The notes: a model not told the origin generated them from the letters alone. A stretch of 64,000 bases of DNA from Vibrio agarivorans (GCF_030409635.1 NZ_JAUFQF010000004.1:248001-312000); one strand, 5' to 3'. Counted from the first letter of the stretch, positions 8,092 to 16,459 are shown. Translations and numbers: made by a program.

Positions 8092-9471
8092 TTAATCAGT
8101 GATGTCTGCGAGTAAAACACTGAACCCTGTCCCACTAGCATCATCAATCGCTATCGCTGAGTAGACGACTCCGTTTTGTACCGAAACAGGAACCGCATCG
8201 ATGGCTACCACAGTAGGCTGGCCTGCTACTGTAACTGTTAAGAAGTAGTCACCCTCTGCGACATAAATGCCTTGTATACTGTCTTTGTACGTAAAAGCAC
8301 TGAGGGCTGGATCACTTCCTTCGATCGAGGCGTTTGCCGTGAGGTAGACATCCACCGACTCAGCGATCGGATTGCCAGCGGCGTGTACTACGTTAAGTAT
8401 AGCGCTGGTCGCAACACTGCGTCGTTTATCTTCAATAACCAAAGGCTCTATTGCGAGTGGTGACGCCGTTGTTAGCACAGCGAGAACACTATAGTTGCCG
8501 CCTCCAGCCAGAGATAAACCATCTACGTCTATCAAAGATGTCGTTGTGCCTCCGACGAACACATCAATGTCATAATCGCCAGCTGCGAGGTCAAGAAAGC
8601 CTGATACGGTTTTAAATGGGACACCCTGTAGAGCTTCAACCGGCGATCCATTCAAACTAATGTCTACTGCAGGAGCACCATCAACTAGGTGGCCGACACG
8701 GACTTCTGCTGGATCGTTAGTGTCGTGTACGATCGCAGTGTTAGTGCCATAAAGTACCATAAGCTTGACGGGCGATGCGGACTCTGACGAATCAGGGTTT
8801 ATCACAGCTGCAACGGTGAGCTCGCTACCTGCTGCTAAATCGATGGCACCGGAGTCAAAGGCCACCACACTACCGTCCACGGTCTCTAAACGTACTCGAT
8901 AAGAACCAGCAGGCACATTCACTACGCCGGTAAAGTCTTTGTAGCCGAGTGTTGCAAGAGGCGTCGATTCAGAAATTGTTGCACTCGGACCCGTGACATA
9001 AACGTTAACGTCACCCACGCCAGATGCGGCATGAACGACTTGGACGTCCAGCGAGCTTGAATCCGCGCTGCCTGCTGATGGTCTGGTCACAATCAGCGGC
9101 TCAACGAGGTTATTTGCTCCATCTGCATCACCGACGACAAAAACGGTGTAACTGGTGTCTTCAGCGAAATCGATTTCGCTGCGTGGCACGACAGTGAGCA
9201 CGTCAGTACCTGGTAGCTGGACGTCGACTTGTACAGCGTTTATTCCTGCGTTAATCGGTAAGAAGCCTGACGCCATTGCGTAATCGACATCTGTCAGTGC
9301 GGCCTCGTCATTGAGCCACACATTCGCTCGGGGCGCATCTGGTGAAGCGTGGACTGCTTGCAGGTAAGTTTGAGTACTTGATACTGCCGCGACAGAGACA
9401 TCATCGTCGTCATCACAGCCGATAAGAGCCACACTGGTTGCCATCAGTGTCGCAAGTGTTAGTTTTTTCAT
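8092..9471 (-). CDS. DUF4397 domain lipoprotein
   Basis: An exported protein of 459 residues with a lipoprotein signal (MKKLTLATLMATSVALIGC, lipobox ALIGC) and an acidic run DDDDDV straight after the lipidated cysteine. The mature part has repeated beta-rich segments of the DUF4397 type: QAVHASPDAPRANVWLND near the start, then VVHAASGVGDVNVYV, VGHLVDGAPAVDISLNG and VVHAAGNPIAESVDVYL, so about four repeats. No catalytic motif is visible; a cell-surface or envelope-stress role is only an inference from its place 50 bp upstream of the ECF sigma gene. Aspartate after the cysteine could favour inner-membrane retention under the E. coli rule, though that rule is uncertain in Vibrio. Confidence 0.85.
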   Translation of the reverse strand: MKKLTLATLMATSVALIGCDDDDDVSVAAVSSTQTYLQAVHASPDAPRANVWLNDEAALTDVDYAMASGFLPINAGINAVQVDVQLPGTDVLTVVPRSEIDFAEDTSYTVFVVGDADGANNLVEPLIVTRPSAGSADSSSLDVQVVHAASGVGDVNVYVTGPSATISESTPLATLGYKDFTGVVNVPAGSYRVRLETVDGSVVAFDSGAIDLAAGSELTVAAVINPDSSESASPVKLMVLYGTNTAIVHDTNDPAEVRVGHLVDGAPAVDISLNGSPVEALQGVPFKTVSGFLDLAAGDYDIDVFVGGTTTSLIDVDGLSLAGGGNYSVLAVLTTASPLAIEPLVIEDKRRSVATSAILNVVHAAGNPIAESVDVYLTANASIEGSDPALSAFTYKDSIQGIYVAEGDYFLTVTVAGQPTVVAIDAVPVSVQNGVVYSAIAIDDASGTGFSVLLADITD

Positions 9472-9484
9472 TGTTCCAATTCCT

Positions 9485-10066
9485 CTAATGCGATTTCGGA
9501 GACTCGATAGCCTGTGACAAGAACATTAAAGCCTCATCACTGTTTGCTTGCACTGAAAGAAAATCAAAATGGCTGACTTTCAGCGGCAGCAACTCTAGCC
9601 ACCTTTGAGATACCCAAACAGCATCTTCAAAGTGGCACGAGTCATACATTTCAGAAATTTGCGGGAAATGTTCATAGACTGAGCGTAAATGAGCGCTTAC
9701 ATACTCGAACTCATTGTCTATCATTGCCTGTGGCCATGGTGGCATCCAGTTAACATCCGCTCTTCGAAGCCCGTCTTTTTCAACGGAAATCTGCAGTGTC
9801 TCGAATGTTTTATCACCGATTACAGTGATCCCTAACATGCCATCTTCAAGTTCTTCGAAATCAACAATGTTGACGTATGTTCCGTGAGTCGACACGTTGC
9901 GAGGAGGTGGCGCGCCCTCATCATTAATCAAACACATACCAAAGCCTTCATCGTTGCGAAAGCACTCTTTCACCATGCGTAAGTAGCGCGGTTCAAAAAT
10001 GCGCAGTTTGAGTTTCCCTTTGGGAAACACCACTGAACGCAACGGAAAAAGCATGATGTTTGACAT
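9485..10066 (-). CDS. LON N-terminal (substrate-binding) domain protein
   Basis: A 193-residue stand-alone LON substrate-binding domain, without the ATPase and protease parts of Lon. It opens MSNIMLFPLRSVVFPKGKLK and contains LRIFEPRYLRMV, the signature at the start of the Lon N-domain. Related proteins occur next to rpoE-chrR genes in Vibrio and Shewanella as I recall, and here it is the first gene of the group LON-DUF4397-sigma-chrR, with 13 nt to the next gene. Its molecular role is unknown; it may bind damaged proteins or act as an adaptor. It has no signal peptide, so it is cytoplasmic. Confidence 0.88.
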   Translation of the reverse strand: MSNIMLFPLRSVVFPKGKLKLRIFEPRYLRMVKECFRNDEGFGMCLINDEGAPPPRNVSTHGTYVNIVDFEELEDGMLGITVIGDKTFETLQISVEKDGLRRADVNWMPPWPQAMIDNEFEYVSAHLRSVYEHFPQISEMYDSCHFEDAVWVSQRWLELLPLKVSHFDFLSVQANSDEALMFLSQAIESPKSH

Positions 10067-10099
10067 AAATTAGAACCTCTCGTTTTGGTCACTGATTTG

Positions 10100-10125
10100 C
10101 TACGAGATAAACACACCGCAGATCA
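10100..10125 (-). promoter_or_regulatory. Candidate ECF (ChrR-partner) promoter ahead of the LON gene
   Basis: On the minus strand TGATC (10125-10121) is followed 15 nt later by TCGTAG (10105-10100), a layout similar to the TGATC-type promoters of group-11 ECF sigma factors. It lies about 35-60 bp upstream of the LON-domain start, the expected place for autoregulation of the operon. The match is from memory of the motif and is short, so it could be chance. Confidence 0.35.
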
Positions 10126-10189
10126 AAAGAATTGTGAGAACACCCAACAAACCAAGCTGATCCAGATCACACTTTAAAGGCAACAAAAA

Positions 10190-10213
10190 GCAAACATTTG
10201 CGCAAACGTTTGT
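10190..10213 (+). promoter_or_regulatory. Tandem LacI-family-type operators upstream of the OmpK/Tsx porin
   Basis: Two 12-bp palindromic units stand directly head to tail: GCAAACATTTGC (10190-10201) and GCAAACGTTTGT (10202-10213). The second also matches much of the PurR consensus centred on AAACGTTT. LacI-family repressors such as PurR or CytR bind sites of this kind and control nucleoside porins and purine genes, which fits the downstream gene. Which repressor binds is not known. Confidence 0.55.
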
Positions 10214-10250
10214 ATAAGTTCTCAAAAAGTTCCCTTTAATTAATTGTTTT

Positions 10251-10266
10251 TGTGATTCAGGTCACA
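10251..10266 (+). promoter_or_regulatory. CRP-cAMP binding site, perfect core
   Basis: TGTGA-TTCAGG-TCACA matches the CRP consensus in both arms. It lies about 130 bp upstream of the porin start and just downstream of the tandem operators. A weaker copy (GCTGA-N6-TCACA) is at 10156-10171. Both could also affect the divergent LON operon. The 330-bp gap 10067-10396 otherwise holds only promoter-like A/T-rich sequence. Confidence 0.75.
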
Positions 10267-10396
10267 CAAAAGAATGCAATTTATCGTTTCGATCACTTTT
10301 ATTTGAGATTTAAATCGCTATCATTCTGCTCCGTAAACAAGGTGAACAAAGATTGTTCGCCATAAAGTTCATTTATCTTTTTAGAGAGTTCCCAGT

Positions 10397-11110
10397 ATGC
10401 GTAAATCACTTCTATCTCTAGCTATGATTGCAGCAGCAGCTGCTACTTCAGCTCAAGCAGAAAAACTATATGACTTTGGTTCAGTGTCTTTGAACCACAT
10501 TGAATGGTTTGACGCAAACCCACACCACGATCAACTTGGTTTCCTAGAAGTAGAATACGGTGCAGGCTACACTTGGGGTTCTCACTACGGCTTCATTGAT
10601 TTCGAAACTACTTACCCTGATAAAGGCCTTTCTGTAAAACAGAATGTAGCTCTAAACATTGGCCAAAGTGACTTTGCTGTTTACGGTCAAGTATTTCACG
10701 CTCAATCACTAGAAAGTGGCAATGACTTCTACTCAACTGATTGGGTTGCAGGTCTTCAATATAACGGTTTCGACTTTGGCAAAATCTTGTTCAAACCATT
10801 CCTTGGTGCGGTTTACTCAAACAATGATTCAAACAGTGCTGATTTTAACGGTGCTATGTACGGTCACTTGCTAGTACTGCCAATCAACGAGCAATTCTCT
10901 ATCACTAACTGGCACGAAACTCAGTTTGCTAAAGACAGCAAGTTTGATGGCAAATCATACTCACACAACGGCGCGATCGCTGCGTGGTACCACACACCAG
11001 TAGAAAACTTTGACCTTGGTCTTCAATACCGTTATGGCTACCACAAACTAGGTACTTACGCTCAAGATGGTAACTACGGCGCTATCTTTACAGCAAAATA
11101 CAACTTCTAA
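10397..11110 (+). CDS. ompK: OmpK/Tsx-family outer membrane channel
   Basis: A 237-residue outer membrane beta-barrel of the Tsx (nucleoside-specific channel) family, called OmpK in Vibrio, where a member is the receptor for phage KVP40. The signal peptide is MRKSLLSLAMIAAAAATSAQA. The mature protein is rich in aromatic residues and alternating strands and ends in KYNF, a typical terminal phenylalanine for barrel assembly. The gene is isolated, with regulatory sites for CRP and a LacI-type repressor upstream and a strong terminator downstream. That regulation resembles tsx in E. coli, supporting nucleoside uptake, though substrate cannot be read from sequence. Its order next to panE matches V. 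cholerae as I recall. Confidence 0.82.
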   Translation: MRKSLLSLAMIAAAAATSAQAEKLYDFGSVSLNHIEWFDANPHHDQLGFLEVEYGAGYTWGSHYGFIDFETTYPDKGLSVKQNVALNIGQSDFAVYGQVFHAQSLESGNDFYSTDWVAGLQYNGFDFGKILFKPFLGAVYSNNDSNSADFNGAMYGHLLVLPINEQFSITNWHETQFAKDSKFDGKSYSHNGAIAAWYHTPVENFDLGLQYRYGYHKLGTYAQDGNYGAIFTAKYNF

Positions 11111-11133
11111 TCCAACTTGAAGTTATAGAATCC

Positions 11134-11162
11134 AAAAATGGCGCTCATCGAGCGCCATTTTT
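11134..11162 (+). terminator. Intrinsic terminator after ompK
   Basis: A 13-bp perfect stem AAAAATGGCGCTC/GAGCGCCATTTTT with a 3-nt loop and terminal T run, 24 nt after the porin stop codon. Confidence 0.92.
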
Positions 11163-11222
11163 ATTGCATTCCCTTCACGCTTAATTATCCTTAGCAGCAA
11201 ATACTCCAACTCCTCTCTTGCT

Positions 11223-12116
11223 GTGAATATTACAATTGTCGGTCCCGGTGCCATTGGCTGCTTGTGGGCATATCATTTGGCACACCATGGCCATCAAGTC
11301 TCCTTATGGGGGCGAGAAAACTTATCTAAAGCCAGTATCCAACTCGATCAAAATCCACCCGTCGCTTTGGCCTATAACCAAGTTTCAGAACTGCAAAACG
11401 CAGACCTGATACTGCTCACCGTCAAAGCGTGGCAAGTAGAGGAAGCGCTGCGTCCGTTGGTTAGCCATATTCATCACGATAGCATGGTGATGTTGATGCA
11501 CAACGGTATGGGCACCGCTAATTGGCTGCAACAAACCCTACCTAATAACCCGCTCCTGCTTGCGACTACAACACATGGAGCGCTTCGAGTGGCGAATCAT
11601 GCCTTCAATCACACAGGCGTAGGCGTTACCCACCTCGGCGGAATTAATACATCAGGCAGACGGTGCTCGTTTTTAGCCGAGGTGTTGCAGCACTCGCTGT
11701 CTGACGTAACGTGGTGCGAGGATATTGAACAAGCCCTATGGAATAAGCTGGCGATTAACTGTGCAATCAACCCATTAACGGCAAAGTATTCTATACCCAA
11801 TGGGCGTCTTGCAGACGACGAGTACTATTCACATCTGTGCAATGTGGTTAAAGAAGTACACCTAGTCATGCAAGCGGAAGGCATATGTATCGATTTAGCG
11901 GAACTGCAAAATAAAGTGGATGACGTGGTACGCCTAACAGCAAATAACCTCTCATCGATGCAGCAAGATATTGCACACCACAGACGCAGTGAAATTGACT
12001 TTATTACTGGCTATTTACTCTCGCGAGCCCGCGCACATCAGCTAGAGTTACCGTATAATCAAGCGCTGTACAATGATATCCAGCGTCTGGAGCAGACCTT
12101 TGAACAAGAGAAATAA
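11223..12116 (+). CDS. panE: 2-dehydropantoate 2-reductase
   Basis: PanE reduces 2-dehydropantoate to pantoate with NADPH in the pantothenate/CoA pathway in the cytoplasm. The protein (297 residues) starts MNITIVGPGAIGCLWAYHLA, with the Rossmann dinucleotide loop GPGAIG at residues 7-12. The catalytic lysine and substrate asparagine of the family lie in the block ALWNKLAINCAINPLTA. The start is GTG; no ATG lies before the Rossmann strand. The DJ-1 family gene yajL follows after 3 nt, the same pair as in E. coli, and csdA overlaps yajL, so panE-yajL-csdA form an operon. Confidence 0.93.
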   Translation: MNITIVGPGAIGCLWAYHLAHHGHQVSLWGRENLSKASIQLDQNPPVALAYNQVSELQNADLILLTVKAWQVEEALRPLVSHIHHDSMVMLMHNGMGTANWLQQTLPNNPLLLATTTHGALRVANHAFNHTGVGVTHLGGINTSGRRCSFLAEVLQHSLSDVTWCEDIEQALWNKLAINCAINPLTAKYSIPNGRLADDEYYSHLCNVVKEVHLVMQAEGICIDLAELQNKVDDVVRLTANNLSSMQQDIAHHRRSEIDFITGYLLSRARAHQLELPYNQALYNDIQRLEQTFEQEK

Positions 12117-12119
12117 CCC

Positions 12120-12728
12120 ATGAGCAAAAAAGTCCTCGTCCCAATAGCCCCTGGCACTGAAGAGATGGAGGCCATCACCATCATCGACATCATGATTCGT
12201 GCTGGCTACGATGTGGTCACAGCAACCGCTGACTTTGATGGTGCGTTAACCATGAAAGGCTCGCGTGGTATTACTCTTACCGCCGATTGCACTCTAGTCG
12301 ATATAGCCGATGATGAATTTGATGCAGTGATTCTACCCGGCGGCGTTGGTGGCTCTGAGGTGTTTCGCGATAGCACGGTGTTAGTCGAAATTGTTCGTCA
12401 GCAAATGTATGAAGGTAAGTTAGTCGCGGCCATTTGCGCTGCACCCGCACTAGTGCTTCAACACCATAACCTCTACCCTGAGGCATTAATGACCTGTCAC
12501 CCAAGTTTTCAGCCGCACATTCCAGAGAAAAACTGGCGTGTTAAGCGTGTCACTTATGACGTGAACCACAATGTAATGACCAGCCAAGGGCCGGGTACTG
12601 CTCTTGAATTTGCAATGGAAATCATCATTCACCTATCAGGTAAAGCGCACGCGTGGACTGTGGCAGAACCTATGGTGCCGGTGCCTAACCTACACTACAA
12701 CAAACTAGGTGAAGACGGCGATGCTTGA
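12120..12728 (+). CDS. yajL: DJ-1/PfpI family protein deglycase/chaperone YajL
   Basis: A 202-residue DJ-1 superfamily protein. The nucleophilic elbow AAICAAPA carries cysteine 106, the reactive cysteine of the family, and the paired glutamate is in TEEMEA (about residues 13-18). YajL protects proteins against oxidative and glyoxal-type damage; its enzymatic activity is debated. It lies 3 nt after panE and its 3' end overlaps csdA. A ThiJ annotation would be historical only; there is no thiamin context here. Confidence 0.92.
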   Translation: MSKKVLVPIAPGTEEMEAITIIDIMIRAGYDVVTATADFDGALTMKGSRGITLTADCTLVDIADDEFDAVILPGGVGGSEVFRDSTVLVEIVRQQMYEGKLVAAICAAPALVLQHHNLYPEALMTCHPSFQPHIPEKNWRVKRVTYDVNHNVMTSQGPGTALEFAMEIIIHLSGKAHAWTVAEPMVPVPNLHYNKLGEDGDA

Positions 12729-13929
12729 TATTGATGCGATTCGCGGTCAGTTCCCTGCACTGCGTCAAAGTGTTAATCAGCAGCCATTGATCTACCTTGA
12801 TAGCGCGGCAACAACACAAAAACCGCAGTGCGTCATCGACGTGATTAGCCACTACTATTCACTACAGAACGCCAACGTACACCGTGGTAGCCATAGCCTG
12901 ACGGCAAATGCCACCAGCCAATTTGAAGCGGCGCGAGATACCGTAGCTCAGTTTATTGGTGCGCAGAGTAAAGAGATTATTTGGACTCGAGGCGCGACTG
13001 AGGCGCTGAACTTAATCGCACAAACATACGCGCGCAGCAACTTAATGGCGGGAGATGAAATTCTCGTAGGCGAGATGGAGCATCACGCCAATATTGTGCC
13101 TTGGCAAATCGTTGCTGAGCAAACCGGTGCCAAGCTGGTCAAAATCCCAATGACGGATGACTGCCAATTAGATATGGCAGCCTTTGACGCACGACTTAGC
13201 CACAAAACCAAGCTGGTTGCCGTTGCGCAGATCACCAATGTCACCGGCACACGCCAACCGATTGAGACGATCATCGCCAAGGCGCATCGCGTTGGTGCCA
13301 AGGTAGTGATCGATGGCGCGCAAGGCATTGTGCATGAGCAATTGGATATGTCGACACTCGATGCCGACTTCTATGTATTTTCTGGTCACAAGCTATTTGC
13401 GCCAGCTGGCATCGGCGTTCTCTATGGCAAATTGGAGCTACTTGAAGCAATGCCTCCTTGGCACGGCGGTGGCAAGATGGTCGAACGGGTCTCTTTTGAG
13501 CGCACGACCTTTTCACAACTGCCTGGCAAGTTTGAGGCAGGCACGCCAAACGTCGCTGGTGCTTTAGCCCTTGCAGAGGCTATCAAGTGGTATCGTTCTC
13601 TAGAGCTAGACCGGGTAGAAAAGCACATTCACCACCTGCAAGACAAGGTTTATCAAGCTCTAAGTGAAATAGAAGATATTAAGGTACTCGGCTACCAACC
13701 CGGTGCATCCGTCATCACCTTCATTATGGACGGTGTGCACCATCAGGACATCGCCACACTACTCGACCAACAAGGTATCGCTGTACGCGCCGGGCACCAT
13801 TGTGCCCATCCACTCATGGATGCCTTAAATGTCAAAGGAACGGTGCGTATTTCGCTGGCGGTGTATAACACCGAAGAAGATGTGCAGCAGTTAATTACTG
13901 CTATTGAGAAAGCGGTGGATATGCTTTGA
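12721..13929 (+). CDS. csdA: Cysteine desulfurase CsdA
   Basis: A pyridoxal-phosphate enzyme of the NifS/SufS class II type that removes sulfur from cysteine and passes it to CsdE. The PLP lysine is in VFSGHKLFAPAGIG and the persulfide cysteine in RAGHHCAHP near the C-terminus. SufS shares this cysteine motif, but the neighbours csdE and tcdA favour CsdA. An in-frame GTG at 12709 is possible; I chose the ATG at 12721 because AGGTGA (12707-12712) precedes it by 8 nt and the product is 402 residues, close to E. coli CsdA. The gene overlaps yajL by 8 nt. Its stop codon lies inside the first unit of a heptanucleotide repeat. Confidence 0.93.
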   Translation: MLDIDAIRGQFPALRQSVNQQPLIYLDSAATTQKPQCVIDVISHYYSLQNANVHRGSHSLTANATSQFEAARDTVAQFIGAQSKEIIWTRGATEALNLIAQTYARSNLMAGDEILVGEMEHHANIVPWQIVAEQTGAKLVKIPMTDDCQLDMAAFDARLSHKTKLVAVAQITNVTGTRQPIETIIAKAHRVGAKVVIDGAQGIVHEQLDMSTLDADFYVFSGHKLFAPAGIGVLYGKLELLEAMPPWHGGGKMVERVSFERTTFSQLPGKFEAGTPNVAGALALAEAIKWYRSLELDRVEKHIHHLQDKVYQALSEIEDIKVLGYQPGASVITFIMDGVHHQDIATLLDQQGIAVRAGHHCAHPLMDALNVKGTVRISLAVYNTEEDVQQLITAIEKAVDML

Positions 13930-13980
13930 AGGTTGAAGGTTGAAGGTTGAAGGTTGAAGGTTGAAGGTTGAAGGTTGAAG
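13926..13980 (+). repeat. Heptanucleotide tandem repeat (TTGAAGG, 7 full copies plus 6 nt)
   Basis: TTGAAGG is repeated without error from 13926 to 13974, then TTGAAG. The csdA TGA stop (13927-13929) is part of unit one, so changes in copy number would not alter CsdA. The repeat fills most of the 84-bp gap between convergent csdA and csdE and replaces any recognisable terminator there. It should be length-variable between strains. Confidence 0.97.
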
Positions 13981-14013
13981 CAGTTTCAATCCTTTTTCCT
14001 TCTGCCTCAATCC

Positions 14014-14439
14014 TTATTTGACGCTTTTTATCTGCTCCACAATCGCCTTCAACCCATTACCACGCGATGGGCTCAAATGATCAATTAAACCCAATTGTTC
14101 AAAGTAAGCATCAATATCAAAGTCATTAATTTCTTGCGTTGACTTGCCATCATAAGCTGCCATCACAAGGGCAATTAAGCCTCTGACAATGCGAGCATCA
14201 GAGTCGGCACAGAAACGCCACTGTTCGCCCTCTTTGCGACTGACTAACCACACCTGACTTTCACAGCCTGCTACTGTCACCTGCTCGGATTTCAGCTCAT
14301 CCGGCATCTTAGGAAGCTTTTTCCCCCACTGAATTACCTGACGATAGCGATCTTCCCAGCCTTTAAACTGTTGCATGGTCTCTACTACGTCTTGTGCAGT
14401 AATTTGTGTGCCGAAAGGCGTTTGTGGGAATTCAATCAT
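14014..14439 (-). CDS. csdE: Cysteine desulfurase sulfur acceptor CsdE
   Basis: A 141-residue SufE-fold protein. The sulfur-accepting cysteine is in VTVAGCESQVWLV (residue 59), the position expected for CsdE/SufE. It takes sulfur from CsdA and passes it on, in E. coli to TcdA. It starts 10 nt after tcdA on the minus strand and converges on csdA, so donor and acceptor lie tail to tail across a tandem repeat. SufE is the alternative, but the adjoining tcdA supports CsdE. Confidence 0.92.
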   Translation of the reverse strand: MIEFPQTPFGTQITAQDVVETMQQFKGWEDRYRQVIQWGKKLPKMPDELKSEQVTVAGCESQVWLVSRKEGEQWRFCADSDARIVRGLIALVMAAYDGKSTQEINDFDIDAYFEQLGLIDHLSPSRGNGLKAIVEQIKSVK

Positions 14440-14449
14440 AGCTAAGCTC

Positions 14450-15259
14450 TTATTTGCTGTATTTCTGAATCAGTTTTTCTACGATACGTGCCACGGCGAC
14501 AAAACCAAAGGTGGCGGTTACCACGGTTGCAGCGCCAAAACCACTTGCACAGTCCATGCGTTTTGGCCCTTCTGCGGTTGATTTTACGCCACACACACTG
14601 CCATCCGGTTGAGGATATTTTAGCTGCTCTGTTGAGAACACACACTCAATACCAAACTTACGTGCTGGGTTGGTCGGGAAGTTATGGTGACGACGCAGCG
14701 TATCTTTGATCTTCTTGGCTAGAGGGTCTTGAATCGTTTTGGTCAAGTCAGCCACTTTAATTTGAGTCGGGTCGACTTGGCCGCCAGCGCCACCTGTAGT
14801 GATCACTTTAATTTTATTGCTGCGGCAATAAGCTAATAGCGCCGCTTTAGCTTTCACACTGTCGATCGCGTCTAACACATAATCGTAGTCTTTTGACAGA
14901 TACTCGTGCTGATTGTCTGGCGTGATAAAGTCATCGATCAAATTGATTTTGCACTCTGGGTTAATCAACTTGATACGGTCAGCCATCACCTCAATCTTGC
15001 TTTGCCCAACTGTGCCCGACATCGCATGAATTTGACGGTTGATGTTCGTCACGCAAACGTCATCCATATCAATCAGAGTAATCTCACCGATACCGGTACG
15101 AGCCAGTGCCTCTGCTGCCCAAGAGCCAACGCCACCAATACCAATCACACACACGTGCGCAGCACGTAAGATTTCCACCTCACTATTGCCGTACAAACGT
15201 CGAGTACCACCAAAGCGTTGATTGTAATTGTCTGAAGCAGGTGCATCGAGAGTGCGCAT
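14450..15259 (-). CDS. tcdA: tRNA threonylcarbamoyladenosine dehydratase
   Basis: TcdA (CsdL) is an E1-like ATP-dependent enzyme that cyclises t6A37 of tRNA to ct6A. The nucleotide-binding loop is GIGGVGSWAAEALARTGIG, followed by LIDMDDVCVTNINRQ. Cysteines in FGIECVFSTEQ and MDCASGFG are typical of the E1 family. An in-frame GTG at 15274 would add five residues; I chose the ATG at 15259 because AGGA lies 6 nt before it, giving 269 residues. csdE follows after 10 nt in the same operon, matching the known CsdA-CsdE-TcdA sulfur relay. Confidence 0.94.
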   Translation of the reverse strand: MRTLDAPASDNYNQRFGGTRRLYGNSEVEILRAAHVCVIGIGGVGSWAAEALARTGIGEITLIDMDDVCVTNINRQIHAMSGTVGQSKIEVMADRIKLINPECKINLIDDFITPDNQHEYLSKDYDYVLDAIDSVKAKAALLAYCRSNKIKVITTGGAGGQVDPTQIKVADLTKTIQDPLAKKIKDTLRRHHNFPTNPARKFGIECVFSTEQLKYPQPDGSVCGVKSTAEGPKRMDCASGFGAATVVTATFGFVAVARIVEKLIQKYSK

Positions 15260-15287
15260 ATCGGTTCCTATCACAAGCAGAAAAAGA

Positions 15288-15312
15288 AAGAGTGCGATTT
15301 ATACGCACTCTT
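15288..15312 (-). terminator. Intrinsic terminator after mltA
   Basis: On the minus strand a 9-bp perfect stem AAGAGTGCG/CGCACTCTT with a 7-nt loop is followed by a T-rich tract (TTTCTTTTT). It ends the DUF2850-mltA transcript ahead of tcdA. Confidence 0.85.
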
Positions 15313-15342
15313 ATAGCAAATGTCTAGACCCTAACTATTTCG

Positions 15343-16455
15343 CTAGAGCTTTTCAGGCGGTAATGCCCATGGCGACTGAGTTGGGGAGTTTTCTAACCCT
15401 AACTTCCACACTCGACCAAAGTGCTTATAGTGACCAGCTTCCGTACCAGCGCGAGCCCCCATGCCATGATACAAATCTAGATGGTTTTGCTTCACTGCAC
15501 CACCCGTGTCTAACACAATCAACAATCGTAGTTGATGCACCCCACTCCAACTGCCATCTGGGTTAAGCAGCGGTACTTCTGCAAGAATTGGCGTGCCCAT
15601 CGGCAATATACTGCGATCGCCAGCAACCGACGCCATCGGCATCAACGGGATGCCAGCAGTGCCCGTTACTGGCGCAGAATCTCTCGGGGTAAAAAAGACA
15701 AATGATGGGTTCTGCTCAAGCAGCTCTTGCACTACATCCTGTTCATTCTCCAGCACCCAATCTTTGATCGCTTTTAACGACATATCTTCTCGAGCAACCT
15801 CACCACGCTCAATAAGAACACGGCCAATACTCACGTAAGCGCGATTGTTTTTACCACCGTAGGCGAAATACTCCAAGGTGTCGTCGTCTTGAAAATGAAC
15901 AAAGCCACTGCCCTGCACTTCCATGATAAACGGATCGATCTGATTATTAGCATAACCTAGCTCTAAACCAAGGCCTTCTAACGCTCCAGCATAGATTTCC
16001 GCGCGAGTTGGGCAGTTAGTGTCACAGTCTGGCTTACTATACACTGGGTATTTAAACTCTTCATTAGCCTCATGACGCAGCTCCATGACAGGCGAAAAGT
16101 AGCCCGTGAATAAGACGTTACCTTGAGAGTCACCACCTCCTAATTGCGCGGCTTGTACGCCATAGCTCGCCAATTCGAGAGGATCGCCTGACTGCAGCAC
16201 CCAATCATTTAGCAATTGATACAATCCCTCGTAGTTTTTCGCCATTGATGGTGAGTTCACAACCACTTGCTCGGCTTGCGCGGCAAACTTGCTGTAATCA
16301 CGAGTACTGTCTGAACGGACTTGGTCTACACGATTTAAGATCGTTCCAAACTCTCCATCAACGTATTGCTGAGCGAGCCCACTGTCTGGGCTTTGCGCAC
16401 AGCCTGCCAATGCGAGCGCTGAAAGGGCAAAAACGAGTCGTTTATTCAAATTCAT
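15343..16455 (-). CDS. mltA: Membrane-bound lytic murein transglycosylase A
   Basis: MltA cleaves the MurNAc-GlcNAc bond in peptidoglycan with formation of 1,6-anhydroMurNAc, producing the muropeptides imported by AmpG. The lipoprotein signal MNLNKRLVFALSALALAGC ends in lipobox LAGC. The 3D-type catalytic block LIVLDTGGAVKQNHLDLY holds the catalytic aspartate, and the substrate-cleft block MEVQGSGFVHF is present. A longer frame opens at 16518, but it would put 21 residues ahead of the lipoprotein signal, so I chose 16455 (370 residues). The upstream DUF2850-like gene ends 4 nt before this start, so the two are co-transcribed. Confidence 0.93.
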   Translation of the reverse strand: MNLNKRLVFALSALALAGCAQSPDSGLAQQYVDGEFGTILNRVDQVRSDSTRDYSKFAAQAEQVVVNSPSMAKNYEGLYQLLNDWVLQSGDPLELASYGVQAAQLGGGDSQGNVLFTGYFSPVMELRHEANEEFKYPVYSKPDCDTNCPTRAEIYAGALEGLGLELGYANNQIDPFIMEVQGSGFVHFQDDDTLEYFAYGGKNNRAYVSIGRVLIERGEVAREDMSLKAIKDWVLENEQDVVQELLEQNPSFVFFTPRDSAPVTGTAGIPLMPMASVAGDRSILPMGTPILAEVPLLNPDGSWSGVHQLRLLIVLDTGGAVKQNHLDLYHGMGARAGTEAGHYKHFGRVWKLGLENSPTQSPWALPPEKL

Positions 16456-16459
16456 TTCC

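Noticed and set aside
13926..13980. Possible CRISPR array or mobile-element end at the TTGAAGG repeat
   Set aside because: Units are 7 bp and contiguous with no spacers, and there are no cas or transposase genes nearby. It is a simple tandem repeat.
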